Positions 1 through 6,143 of a DNA stretch of 8,307 nucleotides are shown here, one piece after another; within the stretch, counting starts at the first letter, position 1, and every line of letters begins with the position of its first letter. Source of the DNA: CAYTSW01 sp964440605 (GTDB taxonomy: Bacteria > Planctomycetota > Phycisphaerae > Phycisphaerales > UBA1924); contig CAYTSW010000123.1 in assembly GCA_964440605.1 (NCBI GenBank), positions 1 through 8,307 of the forward strand, in the 5' to 3' direction. The notes under the pieces are model-generated. The model worked only from the letters and a program-made list of their open reading frames with translations. It was not told the DNA's origin and did not search any database. A program made the translations under genes and the position numbers.

Positions 1-374
1 ACGGCTTCGACGTCGCCGCCCGCGACTGGGAGTCACCGGAGCAGGTGTCGTACTCCTACCAGCTGTTCGGCAATGTCCCGCCCCGGCTTGCTGATCTCGC
101 CGGTCGCGTCCTCCTCGCCGACCGCTCGCCCGTTGTCGAGCAATCCCGCCGGGGTCAGCCGATCGACCCGCTGGCGAACTCCTCCAACCACCGCGGGTTG
201 GGGCAGCACATTCTGCTGGGTGACGGCTCGATCCTCTTCCTCACTTCCCCCGAGCTGCCTTGGGGCGACAACCTCTGGCTACCGCGGCACCTGGAGCCGC
301 GCAGCAGCCGCACCCGCTCGCTGACCGGCTACGAGCTGCCCCGCAGCACGACCGACGCCTTCGTGGGGCCTTGA
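1..374 (+). CDS. Prepilin-like protein with H...DG C-terminal motif (3' fragment)
   Basis: The open frame runs in from the window edge (first full codon at base 3) to a TGA at 372-374, so the 5' end and any N-terminal pilin-like helix lie outside. The visible 123 residues contain SYSYQLFG, then VLLADRSP, then NSSNHRGLGQHILLGDGS. The last is the planctomycete signature in which a His after Asn-Ser-x-Asn is followed about ten residues later by Asp-Gly, usually read as a surface-exposed tail of DUF1559-like or type II secretion pseudopilin-like proteins. The family is abundant in planctomycetes and its function is mostly unknown. In-frame GTG at 45 is not taken as the start because coding-like sequence continues upstream of it. 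The gene is unrelated in function to the ribosomal genes that follow. Family assignment rests on the motif alone; without the N-terminus I cannot confirm secretion or pilin processing. Confidence 0.6.
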   Translation, partial: GFDVAARDWESPEQVSYSYQLFGNVPPRLADLAGRVLLADRSPVVEQSRRGQPIDPLANSSNHRGLGQHILLGDGSILFLTSPELPWGDNLWLPRHLEPRSSRTRSLTGYELPRSTTDAFVGP

Positions 375-401
375 ACCCCGCTGACCGCGCGGTGCGAAAA
401 G

Positions 402-430
402 TTGCCGCTGGCGGGACGTAGGGCTACACT
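402..430 (+). promoter_or_regulatory. Candidate sigma-70 promoter for rpmI-rplT
   Basis: TTGCCG (402-407) and TACACT (425-430) each match the sigma-70 consensus at 4 of 6 positions and are separated by exactly 17 bp. Transcription would start near 437, leaving a leader of about 130 nt before rpmI. The site lies just after the stop of the preceding gene, which is where an independent promoter for the ribosomal pair would be expected. It is inferred from sequence only. Confidence 0.45.
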
Positions 431-438
431 CCGCGGCT

Positions 439-453
439 CGGCGGGCCCCGCCG
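439..453 (+). other. GC-rich inverted repeat in the rpmI leader
   Basis: CGGCGGG (439-445) and CCCGCCG (447-453) are perfect inverted repeats around one central C. In RNA this could form a 5-bp CGGCG/CGCCG stem with a GGCCC loop, right at the expected 5' end of the transcript. No U-run follows, so it is not an intrinsic terminator. The rest of the 375-568 gap shows no gene and no clear match to a known L20 leader fold. Any regulatory role is speculative. Confidence 0.25.
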
Positions 454-568
454 GGTGGTTTGAAACAACGTCTTGAGCGACCAGCCGCCCGAACCGCGGC
501 AGCGATCGCACCCGCTGGTCCATTCCCGTCCCCCCACGCTCGCCTTCACCTCCAGCCGGACCGAGCCC

Positions 569-895
569 ATGCCCAAGAACAAGACCCACAAGGGCCTCCT
601 GAAGCGCATCCGCATCACGAAGACCGGCAAGGTGAACCACGTTCGAGCGGGGTTCAAGCACTTGCGATCGGCCAAGAGCCCCAAGCGCCTGCGCCGCCTG
701 CGCAAGCGTGCGTTCATGGAGTCGCCTGACACCAAGCGCATCAGCCGGATGATGTACCGCCGCCTGCGCGGCGCCAGCCAGCCGCGCTCGGCGATCACGA
801 CCAACGAGACGCCCGCGCAGCGTGCCGAGCGCCGCGCCGAGGCGCAGAAGGCCGTCACCGCCGCCCGCGAGGCCTACTTCGCCCAGGCCGACTGA
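569..895 (+). CDS. rpmI: 50S ribosomal protein L35 with C-terminal extension
   Basis: L35 is a small basic protein of the large ribosomal subunit. The start is ATG 569 because the family's N-terminus (MPKNKTHKGLLKR) begins there; the longer reading from TTG 473 has no L35-like sequence. Residues 1-66 match the whole usual L35 (about 65 residues): Lys/Arg-rich, with TGKVNH near 19-24, HLRSAKSPKRLRRLRKRAF in the middle and ISRMMYRRL near the end. Residues 67-108 are extra: a short linker followed by an Ala/Arg/Glu-rich stretch (TPAQRAERRAEAQKA) likely to be a charged helix. No strong Shine-Dalgarno is visible; CCGGA sits about 10 nt upstream. The gene is followed after 110 nt by rplT, its usual partner, but infC, normally upstream, is missing. 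Identity is confident; the role of the tail is unknown. Confidence 0.93.
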   Translation: MPKNKTHKGLLKRIRITKTGKVNHVRAGFKHLRSAKSPKRLRRLRKRAFMESPDTKRISRMMYRRLRGASQPRSAITTNETPAQRAERRAEAQKAVTAAREAYFAQAD

Positions 896-952
896 GATCC
901 GACCCGTTCAACGGTTTCCCGTCCGACACAACCAGCCGACCGGGCCCCAAGC

Positions 953-969
953 CGGCTCTGCGTGAGCCG
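953..969 (+). other. Hairpin in the rpmI-rplT spacer
   Basis: CGGCTC (953-958) pairs perfectly with GAGCCG (964-969) around a 5-nt loop TGCGT. There is no T-run after it, so it does not look like a terminator. A second small inverted repeat, CCGTT-C-AACGG, lies at 904-914. The 110-nt spacer is long for a ribosomal gene pair, so the structures might affect rplT translation; in other bacteria L20 represses its own operon by binding mRNA. That link is inference only. Confidence 0.3.
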
Positions 970-1005
970 CCCCGCCAGGCGTCATGAAGAGAATCGAGAG
1001 TCCCC

Positions 1006-1383
1006 ATGCCCCGTGCCCGCAAGTCCACCGGTCGTCGTCGCAAGCACAAGCGCGTTCTCAAGGATGCGCGTGGCTACTTCGGTACCAAGAGCCGTCACTA
1101 TCAGCAGGCCAAGGTCGCGATCACGCGTGCCGGCGCCTTCGCCTGGCGTGACCGCCGCGCCCGCAAGCGCGACATGCGCCGCCTCTGGATCACGCGCATC
1201 ACCGCCGCCTGCCGCATGCGCGGCACGCGCTACAGCCTCTTCATGAACGGTCTCAAGCACGCCGGCATCCTGCTCAACCGCAAGATGCTCAGCCAGATCG
1301 CCATCGAAGACCCCGCGGCCTTCGACGCCCTCGTCGAGCAGGCCGTCGCGGCATCGAAGGCGACGCCGGCGAAGGCCGAGTGA
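1006..1383 (+). CDS. rplT: 50S ribosomal protein L20
   Basis: L20 binds 23S rRNA early in large-subunit assembly and in several bacteria also acts as a translational repressor of its own operon. The 125-residue product covers the whole family (usually 115-120): the basic N-terminal arm MPRARKSTGRRRKHKRVLK, then ARGYFGTKSRHYQQAK, the AWRDRRARKRDMRRLWITRI helix region, YSLFMNGLKHAGI and ending in FDALVEQA. The extra residues are an Ala/Lys tail after VEQA. ATG 1006 is the family start; a purine-rich GAAGAGA (986-992) and GAGAG (996-1000) lie upstream and could serve as the ribosome site. It follows rpmI by 110 nt and is closed by the terminator at 1411-1440, so rpmI-rplT looks like a two-gene transcription unit. 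Confidence 0.97.
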   Translation: MPRARKSTGRRRKHKRVLKDARGYFGTKSRHYQQAKVAITRAGAFAWRDRRARKRDMRRLWITRITAACRMRGTRYSLFMNGLKHAGILLNRKMLSQIAIEDPAAFDALVEQAVAASKATPAKAE

Positions 1384-1410
1384 GCGCACACGACAACTGA
1401 ATCAACACCG

Positions 1411-1440
1411 ACCGCGAACGACAGTTCGCGGTTTCCTTTT
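1411..1440 (+). terminator. Rho-independent terminator after rplT
   Basis: ACCGCGAAC (1411-1419) and GTTCGCGGT (1424-1432) form a perfect 9-bp stem with the 4-nt loop GACA, followed by TTCCTTTT (1433-1440). It begins 27 nt after the rplT stop. In the opposite direction no T-run follows the stem, so it probably does not terminate the convergent hpn operon, whose last stop codon is at 1498-1500. Confidence 0.9.
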
Positions 1441-1497
1441 GGCTTGAGTGATGCGTACGCGCGGGCGTCGACTGGTCACCGGGCTCGCGCACGGTGT

Positions 1498-2913
1498 TCA
1501 ATGGATGACCGCCTGGTGCTGATTGCGGAGGATGGGGCCGGCCAGGGTACGGATCGCAACGGCAGGCGTCAGCGAGCGGCGGATGAGGTCACGCGGATGC
1601 TGCTCGAGCACCGCCGCCGCCGCCGCGTAGCCGCTGCGCGTGGCGCCTTCCATCGTCGCCGGCCAGCCGGTCTGGACGAAGTCGCCCGCCAAGATCAGAT
1701 CCGTCGAGCCCGTCACGCTCGGGCGAAGCGCCTCGACCTCGGGCGTCGGCGCGAACGTCGCCCGCTTCTCCTTGATCGCGCGGCCCCACTCGAGCTTCGC
1801 GTCGGCCGACCACGGCAGGCAACGGCGGACGTCGCGCAGCACGCGATCCAGGATCGCCCGCTCGTCCAGACCCACCCACTCATCCGCCGCGCTGATGACC
1901 GCGTGCACCGCGCGGCCCTCGTCGTCCTTGCGGAAGAGCCACTGCGTGCCGCACCCCACGAGAACGGCGTTGGGCGTGCACATGACCGGGCGGTCGAAGC
2001 GCAGGTGCACGCCGACGATGGGGCTGTGTTGGACACGTTCGAGATCGGCCAGCCGCGGGTCGCGGCGGCGCAGCTCATCGCCGGCGACCTTCGCGAGCCG
2101 TTCGGGTGGGAGAGCGCTGATGATGCGGTCAGCTTGGATCGTCTCGCCGCCCGCGAGCGACAGGCTGTGCTCGCCGAGTTCCAGCACGCTCGCGCCGAGG
2201 CGTACCGCGCCGCCTGCTTGCGCGATGACCTCTTCGGCGCGGTCGTACAGCTCGACCAGCGGCACGGTGGACACTCCCAACGCCGACGAGCGGCGCGAGG
2301 CGAGGAAGCCTTCCTGGATGACGTGCAGCGCCGTGCGCGCGCACACTGTCTTCACCGACAAGTTGCACGCGCTGACCATCACCGGCTCCCAGAACCGCTC
2401 GATCAGCCGCGTCGGCTGACGGTGCTTGTCGAGCCAGTGCGCGAACGTGCGTTCGGCCCAACGCCTGCGGTCGGCGCGCAACGCCGCGAGCATGCCGCGC
2501 GTCATCGCGGCTTTCTCGAACGTCGTCAGGAAGGCGGCGCCGGCGAGCGACGGGCCGAAGTGCCCGGGCGCCGGGAGCGGCGCGGGCTTCATGACGCTCG
2601 TGCGGCCGCCGGGCTCGATCCAGTGGACCGCTTCGTGCCACTCGATCTTCTCGCCGACGCCCAACCGCTCGCACAGGTCGAGATAGTTCGTGCAGCAGCC
2701 CATCGCGACGTGCTGGCAGTTGTCGATGAGTTGGCCGGTCTGCTGGTCGAGGTGCGACGTCGCGCGCCCGCCGAGTTTGCGGCGGGACTCGAGCAGCAGC
2801 ACGCGTCGCCCGGCCTGCGCGATGACGAGCGCCGCGGCGATGCCGGCGATCCCGCCCCCGGCGATCGCGACGTCGTACGCGGAAGCTGTGTGTCGCCCGG
2901 GGTCTGCGATCAC
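1498..2913 (-). CDS. hpnE: Hydroxysqualene dehydroxylase / squalene-associated FAD-dependent desaturase
   Basis: HpnE reduces hydroxysqualene to squalene, the last step of the bacterial HpnCDE route from farnesyl diphosphate. The 471-residue product is an amine-oxidase-type flavoprotein: the FAD-binding Rossmann motif is GGGIAG (19-24), with the ribose-binding Glu in VLLLES (E42) and GGRATS (48-53). The family-typical DNCQHVAMGC follows, and the C-terminal FAD motif AGDFVQTGWPATMEGA begins at residue 409. About 35 residues trail this last motif. The start is GTG 2913, not the longer open reading up to 3177: the GTG overlaps the hpnD stop in a GTGA junction, a good ribosome site precedes it, and the Rossmann fold begins about 14 residues later. 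It is the last gene of hpnC-hpnD-hpnE. Carotenoid desaturases are relatives, but this gene order favours HpnE. Confidence 0.92.
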   Translation of the reverse strand: MIADPGRHTASAYDVAIAGGGIAGIAAALVIAQAGRRVLLLESRRKLGGRATSHLDQQTGQLIDNCQHVAMGCCTNYLDLCERLGVGEKIEWHEAVHWIEPGGRTSVMKPAPLPAPGHFGPSLAGAAFLTTFEKAAMTRGMLAALRADRRRWAERTFAHWLDKHRQPTRLIERFWEPVMVSACNLSVKTVCARTALHVIQEGFLASRRSSALGVSTVPLVELYDRAEEVIAQAGGAVRLGASVLELGEHSLSLAGGETIQADRIISALPPERLAKVAGDELRRRDPRLADLERVQHSPIVGVHLRFDRPVMCTPNAVLVGCGTQWLFRKDDEGRAVHAVISAADEWVGLDERAILDRVLRDVRRCLPWSADAKLEWGRAIKEKRATFAPTPEVEALRPSVTGSTDLILAGDFVQTGWPATMEGATRSGYAAAAAVLEQHPRDLIRRSLTPAVAIRTLAGPILRNQHQAVIH

Positions 2914-3911
2914 GCCGGGCTCCCGACCAGTCGCTGTCTGGTGCGTAACAGGGCGCCGACGCCGATCGCCGCCTTTTTGATCGAAGGCACACGCACGCGT
3001 GGGCCCATCGCGATGCGGCGTGGGTCGCGCTCGATCCGTTCGAGGAGCTGGCTGTAGATGCGCGTCATCGCCCACATCGCCGGGCGTCCGTCGGGGTGGA
3101 CGATCTGATCGAGCTGCGCCGACGTCTGGTACGCCTCGCGCGCCCAGCCCGCGACCTTGCGCACGATCAGTGCGCACGCGTCGCCGTCCGACCAGTCCCG
3201 CATCGTTGGGGGGTCCAAGCCGGCGGCGCGGAACTCCTCGCCCGGCAGGTATACGCGGCCTTCGTCGTAGTCCTCGGCAAAGTCGCGCAGGATGTTGGTG
3301 AGCTGAAACGCGAGGCCTCGGGTGACCGCCATCTCCCGGGCGTCAGCCCACGCGACGCCATCGCGCACGCCCCATATCCGCAGGCATAGCACGCCGACCG
3401 AGGAGGCGACGCGGGCGCAATACTCGCGCAGCTCCTCGCGCGACTCGTAGCGTGGCGTAGGCGTCGGCTCGTCGCCACCGTCGCGCGCGTCTTCCTCCAC
3501 GCCCCCCAGCGCGGCTTCGAAACACGCCGGCTCGAGCGCGAAGCCGCGATAGATCGCCGCGAACGCCGGCCACCAGACGTCGGCATCCGTCGCGATCGCG
3601 GGCGGCTGGCCCGTCTCGAACACCGCCCGCGTACGCGCCGCGAACGCCTCCATCCGCCGCGTACGCTCGACGGCGGCGAGGGGCTGGTCGGCGATGTCGT
3701 CCGCGGCGCGCATCCAGGCGTACACCGCGAAGAGCGCCGCACGCTTGGGCTCGGGCGTCAGCTTGAGGCCGTAGTAGAAGTTTCGAGCCCGCGACCGCGT
3801 GATGCTCCGACAGAGCGCGAACGACTCGCGCAGCGGCGGCGCGGTGACATCGGCGGCCGACAGCTTCGGCTCGACGAGGGGCTCGGGTTGGGCGAGGTCA
3901 ACAACGCTCAT
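2910..3911 (-). CDS. hpnD: Presqualene diphosphate synthase
   Basis: HpnD condenses two farnesyl diphosphates head to head into presqualene diphosphate. The 333-residue product is a trans-isoprenyl (phytoene/squalene) synthase: SITRSRARNFYYGLKL (37-52), the first Asp-rich motif DDIAD (71-75), the RVASSVGVL helix (167-175), and the second Asp motif NILRDFAEDYDEGRVYLP (206-223) with D210 and D214 as likely Mg2+ ligands. The family is usually nearer 280 residues; the extra length is a 25-residue N-terminal leader, an acidic Gly/Pro-rich insertion near 140-154, and a longer C-terminus. ATG 3911 is chosen; TTG 3917 is an in-frame alternative two codons earlier, and neither has a strong ribosome site. 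It begins 18 nt after hpnC ends and overlaps hpnE. HpnD rather than phytoene synthase is inferred from the hpnC-hpnE context. Confidence 0.9.
   Translation of the reverse strand: MSVVDLAQPEPLVEPKLSAADVTAPPLRESFALCRSITRSRARNFYYGLKLTPEPKRAALFAVYAWMRAADDIADQPLAAVERTRRMEAFAARTRAVFETGQPPAIATDADVWWPAFAAIYRGFALEPACFEAALGGVEEDARDGGDEPTPTPRYESREELREYCARVASSVGVLCLRIWGVRDGVAWADAREMAVTRGLAFQLTNILRDFAEDYDEGRVYLPGEEFRAAGLDPPTMRDWSDGDACALIVRKVAGWAREAYQTSAQLDQIVHPDGRPAMWAMTRIYSQLLERIERDPRRIAMGPRVRVPSIKKAAIGVGALLRTRQRLVGSPA
2911..2924 (-). promoter_or_regulatory. Ribosome binding site and GTGA coupling of hpnE to hpnD
   Basis: On the minus strand GGGAG (2924-2920) lies 6 nt before the GTG start (2913-2911) of hpnE. 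That GTG shares bases with the TGA stop (2912-2910) of hpnD, giving a 4-base GTGA overlap. This decides the start of hpnE and points to translational coupling of the two enzymes. Confidence 0.75.
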
Positions 3912-3929
3912 GTGCAAGGCAGGCGGGGC

Positions 3930-4973
3930 TCACGGCGCCGACGTGTCCACGCCAGCCGGCGAGGTCCCCGCGGCGCGGTTCACAAGGCAGAAGGATACCC
4001 ACGCGCGCCCCACGAGGGCCGCCTTCTCCCACTTGGGCAGCGTCGGCCTGTGCCACAGCGTTGCGCCCCCCATCCGCCGCACACGACGCAGCACCGCCTC
4101 CCCGCCCGCGCCGAAGAGCCAGATCACCGGCCGCAGCGAGCGATCCTGCACACGCCCCGGCAACTCCGACCCGCGCGCGAACAGCTCGGCGGTGCGGTCG
4201 ACCAGCGGGCGGATCGCCTTGATGTACGGCACCCGCGCTTCCGGGTCGTTCGGACGACCGAGCCAGTCGCGGAGCATCTCGGCGGTGACGCCGGTTTCCT
4301 CCGAGGGCACGTACACGCGGTCGCGCTCCAGCAGGTCGCGACGGACGTCCTGCCAGAAGTTGATCAGTTGCAACGCCGAACACGTCGCGTCGGACATCGC
4401 GAAGAGTTCGTCACTGCCCGGCGCCCCGCCCTCGGCTTCCGGCAGATGACCCGCGAAGCGCAGCACGACGTTGCCAACGGGGTTGGCGCTGCGGCTGCAG
4501 TAGCCGACCAGCTCGTCCCACGTCCCGTAGCGCGTCACGCGCTGGTCCTGCTCGAAAGCGTCGATGAGATGATCGAACGGTTCAACGGGCAGCGTGTGAC
4601 GGCGGATGGTCTCGTGCAGCGCGATGAAGACGGGGTGACGCATCGGCGCCTCGGCGTCGCCACCCGCTCGGGCGAAGCAGGCGTGGAGTTCACGCCGCCA
4701 CCAGGCGAGGAGATCGATGGAGCGCTGGCGCGCGGCTTCGCCCGCGCCGAGTTCGTCGCCCAGGTCGTCCGACCAGCGGCAGAAGGCGTAGAACGCGGCG
4801 AAGTCGTCGCGCAAGCGCTGCGGCACGAGGCGCGAGAGGACGCTGAAGTTCTCGTAGCGGCCCGTCGCGAGCTGGTGGACGTGGGCCCACGCCTCGTCGC
4901 GGGAGGGTGGTGGGCCGGCCGCATCGGGGCCGTAGCGGTCGAGCAGGGCGATGGGCAGGGAGGGCTCGGTCAC
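3930..4973 (-). CDS. hpnC: Hydroxysqualene synthase
   Basis: HpnC converts presqualene diphosphate to hydroxysqualene, between HpnD and HpnE. The 347-residue product is a second, divergent squalene/phytoene synthase-fold protein. It carries the HpnC hallmark GRYENFSVLSRLVP (38-51), AFYAFCRWSDDLGDE with the first Asp-rich motif (D69, D70, D73, E74), YCSRSANPVGNVVL (158-171), and NFWQDVRRD (205-213) with D209 and D213 in the second motif. GTG 4973 is chosen because the preceding in-frame residues run back across the shared promoter and the ispH start; its ribosome site is weak. It is the first gene of the operon, in the usual order C-D-E, and is divergent from ispH. About 25 Ala/Arg-rich residues follow the conserved end. 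Assignment as HpnC rather than HpnD rests on the YENFSV motif and the gene order. Confidence 0.9.
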   Translation of the reverse strand: MTEPSLPIALLDRYGPDAAGPPPSRDEAWAHVHQLATGRYENFSVLSRLVPQRLRDDFAAFYAFCRWSDDLGDELGAGEAARQRSIDLLAWWRRELHACFARAGGDAEAPMRHPVFIALHETIRRHTLPVEPFDHLIDAFEQDQRVTRYGTWDELVGYCSRSANPVGNVVLRFAGHLPEAEGGAPGSDELFAMSDATCSALQLINFWQDVRRDLLERDRVYVPSEETGVTAEMLRDWLGRPNDPEARVPYIKAIRPLVDRTAELFARGSELPGRVQDRSLRPVIWLFGAGGEAVLRRVRRMGGATLWHRPTLPKWEKAALVGRAWVSFCLVNRAAGTSPAGVDTSAP

Positions 4974-5016
4974 GGGAGGTCTCGTCGCCCGGGCCGGCGG
5001 GGCTGCGGGGGCTCCG

Positions 5017-5024
5017 ACTATACT
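5017..5024. promoter_or_regulatory. Shared -10-like core of the divergent hpnC / ispH promoters
   Basis: The 91 nt between the hpnC and ispH starts contain ACTATACT (5017-5024), a rare AT-rich spot in GC-rich DNA. Read forward it gives TATACT (5019-5024), a 5-of-6 match to a sigma-70 -10 box, 40 nt before the ispH ATG. Read on the minus strand it gives TATAGT (5022-5017), also 5 of 6, 43 nt before the hpnC GTG. No good -35 is visible in either direction. Two overlapping promoters would compete for polymerase. Confidence 0.4.
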
Positions 5025-5064
5025 GCCATCTCCCAAACGTGATTCTCTCTTGATGGGGCCGCCC

Positions 5065-6102
5065 ATGCGTGTCGTGCTCGCCAATCCCCGCGGTTTCTGC
5101 GCTGGTGTCCACATGGCGATCGACGTCGTCGATCAGCTTCTGGACATCTGCCCAGAGCACCCGGTCTACGTCTTCCACGAAATCGTGCACAACAAGCACG
5201 TCGTGCACCGCTTTGTCGAACGCGGCGTGACCTTCGTCGAAGACGTTCACGAGGTGCCCGAGGGTGCCATCGTCGTCTTCAGCGCCCACGGCGTCTCCCC
5301 CGAGGTTCGGCAGATCGCCAGCGAACGCAACCTCACCTCCATCGACGCCACCTGCCCCCTCGTCACCAAGGTCCACATGGAGGCCATCCGCTACGCCAAG
5401 CAGGGCTACCAGATCCTGCTCATCGGCCACGAAGACCACCAGGAGGTCATCGGCACCCGCGGCGAAGCGCCCGACGCGATCCAGATCGTCGAGTCTCCGG
5501 CGGACATCCCCAAACTGACCATCCACGATCCGGACCGGCTGGTCTACCTCACGCAAACGACGCTGAGCACCGATGATGCCGAGGTCATCATCGACGCCCT
5601 GCGCACGGCCTTCCCGAACATCAAGGCGCCGCCCTCGAGCGACATCTGCTACGCGACGACCAACCGCCAACGGGCCGTCCGGCAGATCGCCCCCGTCTGC
5701 GACCTCTGCCTTGTCGTGGGCTCACGCAACAGCTCCAACTCCAAGCGCCTCACCGAGATCAGCGAGACCGCCGGCTGCGAAGCCAGGCTGCTCGACGACG
5801 TCTCCGAACTCGACCCGGCGTGGCTCGCGGGCAAAGAGCGCGTGCTGGTGACCGCCGGCGCCTCGGCGCCGGAGGACCTTGTCGCCGCCCTCGTGCGCGA
5901 GCTGGTGACGACGCACGGCGCCGAGATCGAAGTTCGGGACATTTTCGACGAAGATGTCGAGTTTGCCATCCCCGCGACGCTCAAGCGCATGATGCGCGAC
6001 CGCGGCATCGACCCGGCCGACCGGCGCATCCACATCTCTCGCCCCGAGATCACCCAGGATCTGTACGGCTCGGTGCCGCTGACGATCAGCGTCGGCGGCT
6101 GA
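5065..6102 (+). CDS. ispH: 4-hydroxy-3-methylbut-2-enyl diphosphate reductase
   Basis: IspH is the cytoplasmic [4Fe-4S] enzyme that reduces HMBPP to a mix of IPP and DMAPP, ending the MEP pathway. The 345-residue product has all three cluster cysteines: C12 in ANPRGFCAGV, C97 in DATCPLV and C195 in SDICYAT. Substrate-site residues are present too: H42 in EIVHNK, H75 in SAHG, H125 and E127 in GHEDHQEVIG, TQTTLS (163-168), SSNS (223-226) and S267 in TAGASAPE. Length is slightly above the usual 310-320. ATG 5065 is chosen because the family starts there and GGGG (5055-5058) sits 6 nt upstream; ATG 5053 is an in-frame alternative four codons earlier. The gene is divergent from hpnC and so supplies the C5 units from which squalene is built by the adjacent operon. 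No terminator separates it from the gene at 6144. Confidence 0.97.
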   Translation: MRVVLANPRGFCAGVHMAIDVVDQLLDICPEHPVYVFHEIVHNKHVVHRFVERGVTFVEDVHEVPEGAIVVFSAHGVSPEVRQIASERNLTSIDATCPLVTKVHMEAIRYAKQGYQILLIGHEDHQEVIGTRGEAPDAIQIVESPADIPKLTIHDPDRLVYLTQTTLSTDDAEVIIDALRTAFPNIKAPPSSDICYATTNRQRAVRQIAPVCDLCLVVGSRNSSNSKRLTEISETAGCEARLLDDVSELDPAWLAGKERVLVTAGASAPEDLVAALVRELVTTHGAEIEVRDIFDEDVEFAIPATLKRMMRDRGIDPADRRIHISRPEITQDLYGSVPLTISVGG

Positions 6103-6131
6103 CCGATGCAACCGCGCTCTCATTTCTTCCT

Positions 6132-6137
6132 TATATT
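6132..6137 (+). promoter_or_regulatory. -10-like box directly before the membrane-protein gene
   Basis: TATATT (5 of 6 to consensus) ends 6 nt before ATG 6144, so a transcript from it would start at or within a base or two of the ATG. No Shine-Dalgarno is seen upstream of this ATG, which fits a leaderless mRNA. No good -35 lies 16-19 bp upstream, so read-through from ispH, 41 nt away, is the alternative. Confidence 0.4.
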
Positions 6138-6143
6138 GATGTG

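Noticed and set aside
473..568. A 32-residue N-terminal extension of L35 from TTG 473, possibly a remnant of infC
   Set aside because: The sequence is Pro/Arg-rich with no IF3 resemblance, and the conserved L35 N-terminus starts at ATG 569.
1441..1497. Possible terminator for hpnCDE on the minus strand
   Set aside because: GC-rich segments can pair weakly, but there is no stable stem followed by a T-run in that direction.
1444..3057. A 537-codon plus-strand open frame opposite hpnE and part of hpnD
   Set aside because: Arg/Ala-rich low-complexity translation with no family-like sequence, lying antisense to genes with clear FAD and synthase motifs; typical of GC-rich shadow frames.
2914..3177. 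An 88-codon N-terminal extension of hpnE from an upstream start at 3177
   Set aside because: It lies within the hpnD coding region in another frame and is not flavoprotein-like; the GTG at 2913 has a good ribosome site and a GTGA overlap with hpnD.
3888..5042. A 384-codon plus-strand open frame across hpnC
   Set aside because: Shadow of hpnC: no recognisable motifs, while the opposite strand holds both Asp-rich motifs in order.
4974..5114. Upstream starts for hpnC reaching into ispH
   Set aside because: They would cross the shared promoter region and the ispH start codon, and the added residues are not conserved HpnC sequence.
4690..5670. A 326-codon minus-strand open frame across the 5' part of ispH and the hpnC start region
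   Set aside because: Antisense to IspH, whose catalytic cysteines and histidines are all intact; the translation is low complexity (Asp/Val/Gly-rich).
5820..6143. Extension of the membrane-protein frame upstream into ispH
   Set aside because: The upstream residues are an Arg-rich shadow of ispH; the signal peptide begins cleanly at ATG 6144.
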